Source: Crossaster papposus (lineage: Eukaryota > Echinodermata > Asteroidea > Velatida > Solasteridae). Taken from it: 64,000 nucleotides of DNA. The notes under the pieces were generated by a model that saw only the letters and a list, made by a program, of their open reading frames with translations, did no database searches and had not been told where the DNA came from. The position numbers and the translations under genes are program-made. Shown here in pieces: positions 24,301-34,651 of the stretch (within the stretch, counting starts at the first letter, position 1; the number at the start of each line of letters is the position of its first letter). The DNA is taken from assembly GCA_037893245.1 (NCBI GenBank), contig JBAIAA010000262.1, positions 1,736,001 to 1,800,000 of the forward strand, read 5' to 3'.

Positions 24301-24402
24301 TCATGTGAATTTAGAAACAGCAAACAAAATTAAAGCAGACATTCTAAAAACATTCTAAAATATGTATTACATTTGAATAACAGTGAAGCAAAAATACCTC
24401 TT

Positions 24403-24474
24403 TAGCAGAGCGAGGTTTCGATCCTCGGACCTCTGGGTTATGGGCCCAGCACGCTTCCACTGCGCCACTCTGCT
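24403..24474 (-). tRNA. tRNA-iMet-CAT: initiator tRNA-Met (CAT), consensus copy
   Basis: Exact consensus with the 102-spacer T5. It follows another A copy (24229) in a pure 174-bp step and opens the first 746-bp unit. Confidence 0.92.
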
Positions 24475-24974
24475 TCATGTGAATTTAGAAACAGCAAACA
24501 AAATTAAAGCAGACATTCTAAAAACATTCTAAAATATGTATCACATTTGAATAACAGTGAAGCAAAAATACCTCTTTAGCAGAGCGAGGTTTTGGTCCTC
24601 GGACCTCTGGGTTATGGGCCCAGCACGCTCCCACTGTTCCACTCTACTTCATGTAAATTTAGAAACAGCAAACAAAATTAAAGCAGACATTCTAAAAACA
24701 TTCTAAAATATTTATTAAATTTGAATAACAGTGAAGCCAAAATACCTCTGTAGCAGAGCGAGGTTTTGGTCTTCGGACCTCTGGGTTATGGGCCCAGCAC
24801 GCTCCCACTGCAACACTCTGCGTAACTATTTTTAATGAAAATGAAATCACTATCAAGGAAATAATTATCCTGAGCAGACCGAGGTTGTGGTCATCCGAAC
24901 TCTCGGTTACTGACCAAGGAAGTGTCTACTTCGTCAGTCTGAGTCGAGTACCTCAAGTCATACCAACAACTTGT

Positions 24975-25046
24975 TAGCAGAGCGAGGTTTCGATCCTCGG
25001 ACCTCTGGGTTATGGGCCCAGCACGCTTCCACTGCGCCACTCTGCT
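24975..25046 (-). tRNA. tRNA-iMet-CAT: initiator tRNA-Met (CAT), consensus copy lacking T5
   Basis: The gene body is exact consensus. The 3' flank reads CAAGTTGTTGG, which interrupts the T-run. No T4 follows until the spacer beyond the D relic, so a tRNA-D readthrough transcript is possible. Confidence 0.9.
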
Positions 25047-25148
25047 TCATGTGAATTTAGAAACAGCAAACAAAATGAAAGCAGACATTCTAAAAACATT
25101 CTAAAATATTTATTACATTTGAATAACAGTGAAGCAAAAATAACTCTT

Positions 25149-25220
25149 TAGCAGAGCGAGGTTTCGATCCTCGGACCTCTGGGTTATGGGCCCAGCACGC
25201 TTCCACTGCGCCACTCTGCT
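25149..25220 (-). tRNA. tRNA-iMet-CAT: initiator tRNA-Met (CAT), consensus copy
   Basis: Exact consensus with the 102-spacer T5. Opens the second 746-bp unit and matches 24403. Confidence 0.92.
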
Positions 25221-25720
25221 TCATGTGAATTTAGAAACAGCAAACAAAATTAAAGCAGACATTCTAAAAACATTCTAAAATATGTATCACATTTGAATAA
25301 CAGTGAAGCAAAAATACCTCTTTAGCAGAGCGAGGTTTTGGTCCTCGGACCTCTGGGTTATGGGCCCAGCACGCTCCCACTGTTCCACTCTACTTCATGT
25401 AAATTTAGAAACAGCAAACAAAATTAAAGCAGACATTCTAAAAACATTCTAAAATATTTATTAAATTTGAATAACAGTGAAGCCAAAATACCTCTGTAGC
25501 AGAGCGAGGTTTTGGTCTTCGGACCTCTGGGTTATGGGCCCAGCACGCTCCCCCTGCAACACTCTGCGTAACTATTTTTAATGAAAATGAAATCACTATC
25601 AAGGAAATAATTATCCTGAGCAGACCGAGGTTGTGGTCATCCGAACTCTCGGTTACTGACCAAGGAAGTGTCTACTTCGTCAGTCTGAGTCGAGTACCTC
25701 AAGTCATACCAACAACTTGT

Positions 25721-25792
25721 TAGCAGAGCGAGGTTTCGATCCTCGGACCTCTGGGTTATGGGCCCAGCACGCTTCCACTGCGCCACTCTGCT
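25721..25792 (-). tRNA. tRNA-iMet-CAT: initiator tRNA-Met (CAT), consensus copy lacking T5
   Basis: The gene body is exact consensus. It has the same interrupted TTGTTGG flank as its 746-bp counterpart at 24975. Confidence 0.9.
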
Positions 25793-26118
25793 TCATGTGA
25801 ATTTAGAAACAGCAAACAAGATGAAAGCAGACATTCTAAAAACATTCTAAAATATTTATTACATTTGAATAACAGTGAAGCAAAAATAACTCTTTAGCAG
25901 AGCGAGGTTTTGGTCCTCGGACCTCTGGGTTATGTGCCAAGCACGCTCCCACTGCAACACTCTGCGTAACTATTTTTAATGAAAATGAAATCACTATCAA
26001 GGAAATAATTATCCTGAGCAGACCGAGGTTGTGGTCATCCGAACTCTCGGTTACTGACCAAGAAAGTGTCTACTTCGTCACTCTGAGTCGAGTACCTCAA
26101 GTCATACCAAAAACTTGT

Positions 26119-26190
26119 TAGCAGAGCGAGGTTTCGATCCTCGGACCTCTGGGTTATGGGCCCAGCACGCTTCCACTGCGCCACTCTGCT
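26119..26190 (-). tRNA. tRNA-iMet-CAT: initiator tRNA-Met (CAT), consensus copy
   Basis: Exact consensus with D-side T5. The next copy (26293) is only 174 bp away and differs by one T-stem wobble. Confidence 0.92.
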
Positions 26191-26292
26191 TCATGTGAAT
26201 TTAGAAACAGCAAACACAATTAAAGCAGACATTCTAAAAACATTCTAAAATATGTATTACATTTGAATAACAGTGAAGCAAAAATACCTCTT

Positions 26293-26364
26293 TAGCAGAG
26301 CGAAGTTTCGATCCTCGGACCTCTGGGTTATGGGCCCAGCACGCTTCCACTGCGCCACTCTGCT
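26293..26364 (-). tRNA. tRNA-iMet-CAT: iMet copy with T-stem G52:U62 wobble
   Basis: Single change C62T, giving a G:U pair in the T stem next to box B; the rest is consensus. Confidence 0.75.
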
Positions 26365-28008
26365 TCATGTGAATTTAGAAACAGCAAACAAAATTAAAGC
26401 AGACATTCTAAAAACATTCTAAAATATGTATTACATTTGAATAACAGTGAAGCAAAAATACCTCTTTAGCAGAGCGAGGTTTTGGTCCTCGGACCTCTGG
26501 GTTATGGGCCCAGCACGCTCCCACTGCTCCAATCTACTTCATGTAAATTCAGAAACAGCACACAAAATTAAAGCAGACATTTTAAAAACATTCTAAAATA
26601 TTTAGTAAATTTGAATAACAGTGAAGCAAAAATACCACTTTAACAGAGCGAGGTTTTGGTCTTCGGACCTCTGGGTTATGGGCCCAGCACGCTCCCACTG
26701 CAACATCCTGCGTAACTATTTTTAATGAAAATGAAATCACTATCAAGAAAATAATTATCCTGAGCAGACCGAGGTTGTGGTCATCCGAACTCTCGGTTAC
26801 TGACCAAGAAAGTGTCTACTTCGTCACTCTGAGTCGAGTACCTCAAGTCATACCAAAAACTTGTTAGCAGAGGGAGGTTTCGATCCTCGGACCTCTGGGT
26901 TATGGGCCCAGCACGCTTCCACTGCGCCACTCTGCTTCATGTGAAATTAGAAACAGCAAACAAAATTAAAGCAGACATTCTAAAAACATTCTAAAATATG
27001 TATTACATTTGAATAACAGTGAAGCAAAAATACCTCTTTAGCAGAGCGAGGTTTTTGTCCTCGGACCTGGGGGTTATGGGCCCAGCACGCTCCCACTGCT
27101 CCCCTCTACTTCATGTAAATTTAGAAACAGCAAACAAAATGAAAGCAGACATTCTAAAAAACTTTCTAATATATTTATTACATTTGAATAACAGTGAAGC
27201 AAAAATACCTCTTTATCAGAGCGAGGTTTTGGTCTTCGGACCTCTGGGTTATGGGCCCAGCACGCTCCCACTGCAACACTCTGCGTAACTATTTTTAATA
27301 AAAATGAAATCACTATCAATGAAATAATTATCCTGAGCAGACCGAGGTTGTGGTCATCCGAACTCTCGGTTACTGACCAAGAAAGGGTCTACTTCGTCAC
27401 TCTGAGTCGAGTACCTCAAGTCATACCAAAAACTTGTTAGCAAAGCGAGGTTTCGATCCTCGGACCTCTGAGTTATGGGCCCAGCACGCTTCCACTGCGC
27501 CACTCTGCTTCATGTGAATTTAGAAACAGCAAACAACATTAAAGCAGACATTCTAAAAACATTCTAAGATATGTATTATATTTGAATAACAGTGAAGCAA
27601 AAATACCTCTTTAGCAGAGCGAGGTTTTGGTCCTCGGACCTCTGGGATATGGGCCCAGCACGCTCCCACTACAACACTCTGCGTAACTATTTTTAATGAA
27701 AATAAAATCACTATCAAGGAAATAATTATCCTGAGCAGACCGAGGTTGTGGTCATCTGAACTCTCGGTTACTGACCAAGAAAGTGTCTACTTCGTCACTC
27801 TGAGTCGAGTACCTCAAGTCATACCAAAAACTTGTTAGCAGAGCGAAGTTTCGATCCTCGGACCTCTGGGTTATGGGCCCAGCACGCTTCCACTGCGCAC
27901 TCTGCTTCATGTGAATTTAGAAACAGCAAACAAAATTAAAGCAGACATTCTAAAAACATTCTAAAATATGTATTACATTTGAATAACAGTGAAGCAAAAA
28001 TACCTGTT

Positions 28009-28080
28009 TAGCAGAGCGAGGTTTCGATCCTCGGACCTCTGGGTTATGGGCCCAGCACGCTTCCACTGCGCCACTCTGCT
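28009..28080 (-). tRNA. tRNA-iMet-CAT: initiator tRNA-Met (CAT), consensus copy
   Basis: Exact consensus with the CAGGTATTTTTG flank. It pairs with a one-base-deleted A copy (27836), the arrangement also seen at 2659/2832, 7856/8029 and 56518/56691. Confidence 0.92.
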
Positions 28081-28580
28081 TCATGTGAATTTAGAAACAG
28101 CAAACAAAATTAAAGCAGACATTCTAAAAACATTCTAAAATATGTATTACATTTGAATAACAGTGAAGCAAAAATACCTCTTTAGCAGAGCGAGGTTTTG
28201 GTCCTCGGACCTGTGGGTTATGGGCCCAGCACGCTCCCACTGCTCCCCTCTACTTCATGTAAATTTAGAAACAGCAAACAAAATGAAAGCAGACATTCTA
28301 AAAACTTTCTAATATATTTATTACATTTGAATAACAGTGAAGCAAAAATACCTCTTTAGCAGAGCGAGGTTTTGGTCTTCGGACCTCTGGGTTATGGGCC
28401 CAGCACGCTCCCACTGCAACACTCTGCGTAACTATTTTTAATAAAAATGAAATCACTATCAAGGAAATAATTATCCTGAGCAGACCGAGGTTGTGGTCAT
28501 CCGAACTCTCGGTTACTGACCAAGAAAGGGTCTACTTCGTCACTCTGAGTCGAGTACCTCAAGTCATACCAAAAACGTGT

Positions 28581-28652
28581 TAGCAGAGCGAGGTTCCGAT
28601 CATCGGACCTCTGGGTTATGGGCCCAGCACGCTTCCACTGCGCCACTCTGCT
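28581..28652 (-). pseudogene. iMet copy with disrupted T arm
   Basis: The T arm reads CGATG-ATCGGAA-CCTCG, breaking the stem and box B. The same changes occur at 60503-60574, which links the 26.6-28.9 kb and 58.6-60.9 kb segments. The rest is consensus. Confidence 0.7.
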
Positions 28653-28928
28653 TCATGTGAATTTAGAAACAGCAAACAAAATTAAAGCAGACATTCTAAA
28701 AACATTCTAAAATATGTATTACATTTGAATAACAGTGAAGCAAAAATACCTCTTTAGCAGAGCGAGGTTTTGGTCCTCGGACCTGTGGGTTATGGGCCCA
28801 GCACGCTCCCACTGCTCCCCTCTACTTCATGTAAATTTAGAAACAGCAAACAAAATGAAAGCAGACATTCTAAAAACTTTCTAATATATTTATTACATTT
28901 GAATAACAGTGAAGCAAAAATACCTGTT

Positions 28929-29000
28929 TAGCAGAGCGAGGTTTCGATCCTCGGACCTCTGGGTTATGGGCCCAGCACGCTTCCACTGCGCCACTCTGCT
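28929..29000 (-). tRNA. tRNA-iMet-CAT: initiator tRNA-Met (CAT), consensus copy
   Basis: Exact consensus with T5 terminator. It directly follows a C element (28755) without a B-D module, so three S modules run consecutively from 28581. Confidence 0.92.
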
Positions 29001-29898
29001 TCATGTGAATTTAGAAACAGCAAACAAAATTAAAGCAGACATTCTAAAAACATTCTAAAATATGTATTACATTTAAATAACTGTAAAGCAAAAATACCTC
29101 TTTAGCAGAGCGAGGTTTTGGTCCTCGGACCTGTGGGTTATGGGCCCAGCACGCTCCCACTGCTCCACTCTACTTCATGTAAATTTAGAAACAGCAAACA
29201 AAATGAAAGCAGACATTCTAAAAACTTTCTAAAATATTTATTAAATTTGAATAACAGTGAAGCAAACATACCTCTTTAGCAGAGCGAGGTTTTGGTTTTC
29301 GGACCTCTGGGTTATGGGCCCAGCACGCTCCCACTGCAACACTCTGCGTAACTATTGTTAATAAAAATGAAATCACTATCAAGGAAATAATTATCCTGAG
29401 CAGACCGAGGTTGTGGTCATCCGAACTCTCGGTTACTGACCAAGAAAGTGTCTACTTCGTCACTCTGAGTCGAGTACCTCAAGTCATACCAAAAAATTGT
29501 TAGCAGAGCGAGGTTTCGATCCTCGGACCTCTGGGATATGGGCCCAGCACGCTTCCACTGCGCCACTCTGCTTCATGTGAATTTAGAAACAGCCAACAAA
29601 ATGAAAGCAGGCATTCTAAAAACATTTTAAAATATTTATTACATTTGAATAACAGTGAAGCAAAAATACCTCTTTAGCAGAGCGAGGTTTTGGTCCTCGG
29701 ACCTCTGGGTTATGTGCCCAGCACGCTCCCACTGCAACACTCTGCGTAACTATTTTTAATGAAAATGAAATCACTATCAATGAAATAATTATCCTGAGCA
29801 GACCGAGGTTGTGGTCATCCGAACTCTCGGTTACTGACCAAGAAAGTGTCTACTTCGTCACTCTGAGTCGAGTACCTGAAGTCATACCAAAAACTTGT

Positions 29899-29970
29899 TA
29901 GCAGAGCGAGGTTTCGATCCTCGGACCTCTGGGTTATGGGCCCAGCACGCTTCCACTGCCCCACTCTGCT
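29899..29970 (-). tRNA. tRNA-iMet-CAT: iMet copy with D-stem mismatch
   Basis: One change, G12 side of the D stem reading GGGC for GCGC, which creates a mismatch and alters the box A core. Confidence 0.55.
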
Positions 29971-30469
29971 TCATGTGAATTTAGAAACAGCAAACAAAAT
30001 TAAAGCAGACATTCTAAAAACATTCTAAAATATGTATTACATTTAAATAACAGTAAAGCAAAAATACCTCTTTAGCAGAGCGAAGTTTTGGTCCTCGGAC
30101 CTGTGGGTTATGGGCCCAGCACGCTCCCACTGCTCCACTCTACTTCATGTAAATTTAGAAACAGCAACAAAATGAAAGCAGACATTCTAAAAACTTTCTA
30201 AAATATTTATTAAATTTGAATAACAGTGAAGCAAAAATACCTCTTTAGCAGAGCGAGGTTTTGGTCTTCGGACCTCTGGGTTATGGGCCCAGCACGCTCC
30301 CACTGCAACACTCTGCGTAACTATTTTTAATAAAAATGAAATCACTATCAAGGAAATAATTATCCTGAGCAGACCGAGGTTGTGGTCTTCCGAACTCTCG
30401 GTTACTGACCAAGAAAGTGTCTACTTCGTCACTCTGAGTCGAGTACCTCAAGTCATACCAAAAACTTGT

Positions 30470-30540
30470 TAGCAGAGCGAGGTTTCGATCTTCGGACCTT
30501 GGGTTAAGGGCCCAGCACGCTTCCACTGCGCCACTCTACT
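30470..30540 (-). pseudogene. A3 subfamily: iMet body with CTT anticodon, representative
   Basis: This 71-nt copy has anticodon loop CCCTTAA (CTT, lysine type) in place of CCCATAA. It has lost one base at the anticodon-stem/variable-loop border, so the outer stem pair is broken. The T stem contains an A:C mismatch. The acceptor is AGTAGAG, giving U3:G70. T loop ATCGAAA and box A are intact, so transcription is conceivable. Other A3 copies start at 31200, 32327, 37786, 40280, 41474, 42046, 44301, 45031, 47477, 48903, 49981, 51455, 53105, 54579, 57819 and 63410. None lies below 30 kb. Confidence 0.75.
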
Positions 30541-30642
30541 TCTTGTAAAGTTAGAAACAGCAAACAAAATGAAAGCAGACATTCTAAAAACATTCTAAAA
30601 TATGTATTACATTTGAATAACAGTGAAGCAAAAATACCTCTT

Positions 30643-30714
30643 TAGCAGAGCGAGGTTTTGGTCTTCGGACCTCTGGGTTATGGTCCATACACGCTCCCAC
30701 TGCTCCACTCTACT
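30643..30714 (-). pseudogene. C3 subfamily: C element with broken anticodon stem, representative
   Basis: The plus strand reads ttatggtccatacacgc where consensus is ttatgggcccagcacgc, so the anticodon stem loses at least two pairs while CAT remains. A later variant reads ccatgcacg. Starts include 34928, 35102, 37959, 40453, 41647, 42219, 44474, 46746, 46920, 47650, 47824, 47998, 48172, 48346, 49076, 49250, 49424, 50154, 50328, 50502, 52374, 52548, 53278, 53452 and 53626. C3 forms the only long runs of uninterrupted 174-bp monomers. Confidence 0.75.
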
Positions 30715-31041
30715 TCATGTAAATTTAGAAACAGCAAACAAAATGAAAGCAGACATTCTAAAAACATTCTAAAATATTTATTACATTTGAATAACAGTGA
30801 AGCAAAAATACCTCTTTAGCAGAGCGAGGTTTTTTGTCTTCGGACCTCTGGGTTATGGGCCCAGCACGCTCCCACTGCAACACTCTGCGTAACTATTTTT
30901 AATGAAAATCAAATCACTATCAAGGAAATAATTATTCTGAGCAGACCGAGGTTGTGGTCATCCGAAATCTCGGTTACTGACCAAGAAAGTGTCTACTTCG
31001 TCACTCTGAGTCGAGTACCTCAAGTCATACCAAAAACTTGT

Positions 31042-31096
31042 TAGCAGAGCGAAATGAAAATGAAAATGAAATCACTATCAAGGACATAATTATCCT
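31042..31096 (-). pseudogene. truncated A element fused to the B-D spacer, representative
   Basis: Only the last 10 bases of an A tRNA (plus strand tagcagagcg) remain, joined directly to aaatgaaaatgaaaatgaaa and then the normal spacer leading to a D relic at 31097. The module from here to the next A slot is 158 bp. The same junction starts at 32169, 38358, 42618, 43174, 44873, 47319, 48745, 49823, 51297, 52947, 54421 and 57661. It looks like one deletion event that then spread. All 13 lie above 31 kb. Confidence 0.8.
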
Positions 31097-31596
31097 GAGC
31101 AGACCGAGGTTGTGGTCATCCGAAATATCGGTTACTGGCCAAGAAAGTGTCTACTTCGTCACTCTGAGTCGAGTACCTCAAGTCATACCAAAAACTTGTT
31201 AGCAGAGCGAGGTTTCGATCTTCGGACCTTGGGTTAAGGGCCCAGCACGCTTCCACTGCGCCACTCTACTTCATGTAAAGTTAGAAACAGCAAACAAAAT
31301 GAAAGCAGACATTCTAAAAACATTCTAAAATATGTATTACATTTGAATAACAGTGAAGCAAAAATACCTCTTTAGCAGAGCGAGGTTTTGGTCTTCGGAC
31401 CTCTGGGTTAAGGGCCCAGCACGCTCCCACTGCACCACTCTGCGTAACTATTTTTAATGAAAATGAAATCACTATCAAGGACATAATTATCCTTAGCAGA
31501 CCGAGGTTGCGGTCATCCGAAATATCGGTTACTGGCCAAGAAAGTGTTTATTTCGTCACTCTGAGTCGAGTACCTCAAGTCATACCCAAAACTTGT

Positions 31597-31668
31597 TAGC
31601 AGAGCCAGGTTTCGATTCTCGGACCTCTGGGTTATGGTCCCAGCACGCTTCCATTGCGCCACTCTGCT
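31597..31668 (-). pseudogene. divergent iMet copy (mutated T stem)
   Basis: The T-stem 3' strand reads CCTGG and the 5' side also changes (plus strand gattctcg), leaving a poorly paired stem. The anticodon CAT remains. Related copies are at 45428-45499 and 63807-63878, always beside a B element whose anticodon loop reads CCCTTAA. Confidence 0.65.
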
Positions 31669-32723
31669 TCATGTGAATTTAGAAACAGCAAACAAAATTA
31701 AAGCAGACATTCTAAAAACATTCTAAAATATGTATTACATTTGAATAACAGTGAAGCAAAAATACCTCTTTAGCAGAGCGAGGTTTTGGTCCTCGGACAT
31801 CTGGGTTATGGGCCCAGCACGCTCACACTGCTCCACTCTACTTCATGTAAATTTAGAAACAGCAATCAAAATGAAAGCAGACATTCTAAAAACATTCTAA
31901 AATATTTATTAAATTTGAATAACAGTGAAGCAAAAATACCTCATTAGCAGAGCGAGGTTTTGGTTTTCGGACCTCTGAGTTATGGGCCCAGCACGTTCCC
32001 ACTGCAACACTCTGCGTAACTATTTTTAATGAAAATGAAATCACTATCAAGGAAATAATTATTCTGAGCAGACCGAGGTTGTGGTCATCCGAACTCTCGG
32101 TTACTGACCAAGAAAGTGTCTACTTCGTCACTCTGAGTCGAGTACCTCAAGTCATACCAAAAACGTGTTAGCAGAGCGAAATGAAAATGAAAATGAAATC
32201 ACTATCAAGGACATAATTATCCTGAGCAGACCGAGGTTGTGGTCATCCGAAATATCGGTTACTGGCCAAGAAAGTGTCTACTTCGTCACTCTGAGTCGAG
32301 TACCTCAAGTCATACCAAAAACGTGTTAGCAGAGCGAGGTTTCGATCTTCGGACCTTGGGTTAAGGGCCCAGCACGCTTCCACTGCGCCACTCTACTTCA
32401 TGTAAAGTTAGAAACAGCAAACAAAATGAAAGCAGACATTCTAAAAACATTCTAAAATATGTATTAAATTTGAATAACAGTTAAGCAAAAATCCCTCTTT
32501 AGCAGAGCGAGGTTTTGGTCTTCGGACCTCTGGGTTATTGGCCCAGCACGCTCCCACTGCAACACTCTGCGTAACTATTTTTAATGAAAATGAAATCACT
32601 ATCATGGAAATAATTATCCTGAGCAGACCGAGGTTGTGGTCATCCGAACTCTCGGTTACTGACCAAGAAAGTGTCTACTTCGTCACTCTGAGTCGAGTAC
32701 CTCAAGTCATACCAAAAACTTGT

Positions 32724-32795
32724 TAGCAGAGCGAGGTTTCGATCTTCGGACCTCTGGGTTATGGGCCCAGCACACTTCCACTGCGCCACTCTGCT
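32724..32795 (-). tRNA. tRNA-iMet-CAT: iMet copy with two changes
   Basis: Differs by an A:C mismatch in the T stem (plus strand cttcg for cctcg) and one change in the D-stem 3' side (plus strand cacacttcc). The anticodon and T loop are intact. Probably weakened. Confidence 0.55.
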
Positions 32796-33071
32796 TCATG
32801 TGAATTTAGAAACAGCAAACAAAATTAAAGCAGACATTCTAAAAACATTCTAAAATATGTATTACATTTAAATAACAGTGAAGCAAAAATACCTCTTTAG
32901 CAGAGCGAGGTTTTGGTCCTCGGACCTGTGGGTTATGGGCCCAGCACGCTCCCACTGCTCCACTCTACTTCATGTAAATTTAGAAACAGCAAACAAAATT
33001 AAAGCAGACATTCTAAAAACTTTCTAAAATATTTATTAAATTTGAAAAACAGTGAAGCAAAAATACCTCTT

Positions 33072-33136
33072 TAGCAGAGCGAGGTTTTGGTCTTCGGACC
33101 TCTGGGCCCAACACGCTACCACTGCAACACTCTGCG
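33072..33136 (-). pseudogene. B element with the anticodon loop deleted
   Basis: Seven bases equivalent to the whole anticodon loop are missing: the plus strand passes from ctggg directly to cccaa. The element is 65 bp, otherwise B-like, with a few private changes (gctaccact). It lies in the module interrupted by the MITE. Confidence 0.75.
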
Positions 33137-33189
33137 TAACTATTTTTAATAAAAATGAAATCACTATCAAGGAAATAATTATCCTGAAC

Positions 33190-33197
33190 AGACCGAG
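33190..33197. repeat. target-site duplication, left
   Basis: agaccgag, identical to 33512-33519 and matching the uninterrupted D-relic sequence once. Confidence 0.85.
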
Positions 33198-33511
33198 CAC
33201 TGACCTCTACACCTGGACGGACCATTGTCCATATTCTGCTGTGCTAACACTTGAAGTCAGCGCGAACTGGAAGTGCAACATGGCGGACCCGAGACGTCAC
33301 TGCTGTGAGCCAATGAAATGACCAGGTGTGGAGGTCAGCGGATTTATTCTGTACATTTTGTATTTATAAACATAACGTAATACGTATCGTACCAACACCT
33401 GGACATTTCATTGGCTCACAGAGTCACGTCGTGGGTCCGCCATGTTGCACTTCTCCGCATGCCGACTTCAAAATGAAACAATGATGATCTGTCCATGTAT
33501 AGAGGTCAGTG
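33198..33511. mobile_element. 314-bp foldback MITE, probably non-autonomous hAT
   Basis: This is the only non-array sequence in the window. The ends are inverted: the first 21 bases (33198-33218) match the reverse complement of the last 21 (33491-33511) at 19 positions, beginning CACTGACCTCTA. Longer internal arms also pair: 33273-33290 with 33433-33450 (18 of 18) and 33304-33320 with 33404-33420 (17 of 17). The middle is AT-rich. An 8-bp direct repeat flanks it. The 8-bp duplication and CA...TG ends fit the hAT superfamily. No transposase frame is present. A further internal end-like motif at 33322-33338 suggests a composite structure. Confidence 0.85.
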
Positions 33512-33519
33512 AGACCGAG
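33512..33519. repeat. target-site duplication, right
   Basis: Second copy of agaccgag. The D relic resumes here and ends near 33589. Confidence 0.85.
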
Positions 33520-33609
33520 GTTGTGGTCATCCAAACTCTCGGTTACTGACCAAGAAAGTGTCTACTTCGTCACTCTGAGTCGAGTACCTCAAGTCATACC
33601 AAAACTTGT

Positions 33610-33681
33610 TAGCAGAGCGAGGTTTCGATCCTCGGACCTCTGGGTTATGGGCCCAGCACGCTTCCACTGCGCCACTCTGCT
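33610..33681 (-). tRNA. tRNA-iMet-CAT: initiator tRNA-Met (CAT), consensus copy
   Basis: Exact consensus. First gene on the high-coordinate side of the MITE insertion. Its 3' flank has T4 instead of T5 (CAAGTTTTGG), which is still a usable Pol III signal. Confidence 0.92.
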
Positions 33682-33997
33682 TCATGTGAATTTAGAAACA
33701 GCAAACAAAATGAAAGCAGACATTCTAAAAACATTCTAAAATATGTATTACATTTGAATAACAGTGAAGCAAAAATACCTCTTTAGCAGAGCGAGGTTTT
33801 GGTCCTCGGACCTCTGGGTTATGTGCCCAGCACGCTCCCACTGCATCACTCTGCGTAACTATTTTTAATGAAAATGAAATCACTATCAAGGAAATAATTA
33901 TCCTGAGCAGACCGAGGTTGTGGTCATCCGAACTCTCGGTTACTGACCAAGAAAGTGTCTACTTCGTCACTTTGAGTCGAGTACCTCAAGTCATACC

Positions 33998-34002
33998 AAA
34001 AA
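33998..34002 (-). terminator. Pol III T5 terminator, D-side type
   Basis: Five T on the minus strand begin 5 nt beyond the discriminator of the 34008-34079 tRNA, in the context ACAAGTTTTTGG. Most A copies that lie directly upstream of a D relic have this version. Some array members have it mutated (TTGTTGG or TTTGTGG) and so lack a T4 or longer run here. Confidence 0.6.
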
Positions 34003-34007
34003 CTTGT

Positions 34008-34079
34008 TAGCAGAGCGAGGTTTCGATCCTCGGACCTCTGGGTTATGGGCCCAGCACGCTTCCACTGCGCCACTCTGCT
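34008..34079 (-). tRNA. tRNA-iMet-CAT: initiator tRNA-Met (CAT), consensus copy
   Basis: Exact consensus with T5 at 33998-34002. Next upstream on the minus strand is a divergent C element (34182). Confidence 0.92.
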
Positions 34080-34579
34080 TCATGTGAATTTAGAAACAGC
34101 AAACAAAATTAAAGCAGACATTATAAAAACATTCTAAAATATGTATTACATTTGAATAACAGTGAAGCAAAAATACCTCTTTAGCAGAGCGAGGTTTTGT
34201 TCCTCGGACCTGTGGGTTATGGGCCCAGCACGCTACCACTGCCACACTCTACTTCATGTAAATTTAGAAACAGCAAACAAAATGAAAGCAGACATTCTAA
34301 AAACATTCTAAAATATGTATTACATTTGAATAACAGTGAAGCAAAAATACCTCTTTAGCAGAGCGAGGTTTTGGTCCTCGGACCTCTGGGTTATGTGCCC
34401 AGCACGCTCCCACTGCAACACTCTGCCTAACTATTTTTAATGAAAATGAAATCACTATCAAGGAAATAATTATCCTGAGCAGACCGAGGTTGTGGTCATC
34501 CGAACTCTCGGTTACTGACCAAGAAAGTGTCTACTTCGTCACTCTGAGTCGAGTACCTCAAGTCATACCAAAAACTTGT

Positions 34580-34651
34580 TAGCAGAGCGAGGTTTCGATC
34601 CTCGGACCTCTGGGTTATGGGCCCAGCACGCTTCCACTGCGCCACTCTGCT
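34580..34651 (-). tRNA. tRNA-iMet-CAT: initiator tRNA-Met (CAT), consensus copy
   Basis: Exact consensus with D-side T5. Its counterpart 1491 bp away is at 36071. Confidence 0.92.

Larger units (their letters stand above)
24403..25894 (-). repeat. two tandem 746-bp units
   Basis: Each is A, C, B-D, A. Both share gaagccaaaa and acctctgtagc in one spacer and a D relic with caaggaagtg. A related dispersed copy lies around 36817-37388. Confidence 0.85.
26641..28928 (-). repeat. long-range duplicated segment, left copy
   Basis: Slots from 26641 to 28755 correspond one by one to 58564-60850 at an offset of about 31922, including the disrupted T-arm copies (28581 and 60503). Sequence just beyond (29103-31668) recurs as 61820-63878 with changed spacing. 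Confidence 0.8.
33186..33589 (-). pseudogene. D relic split by the MITE
   Basis: D-relic bases lie at 33186-33197, then the insertion, then the remainder through about 33589. Removing the element and one TSD restores normal D spacing. Confidence 0.8.

Noticed and set aside
27019..27288. Overlapping open frames on both strands of the same module
   Set aside because: They exist only because a 1-bp spacer insertion joins frames across two tRNA-like elements; no start context or protein similarity is seen.
33198..33511. Exon or promoter of a cellular gene (contains atggcggaccc)
   Set aside because: The sequence is an inverted repeat with terminal repeats and a target duplication, and no long open frame crosses it.
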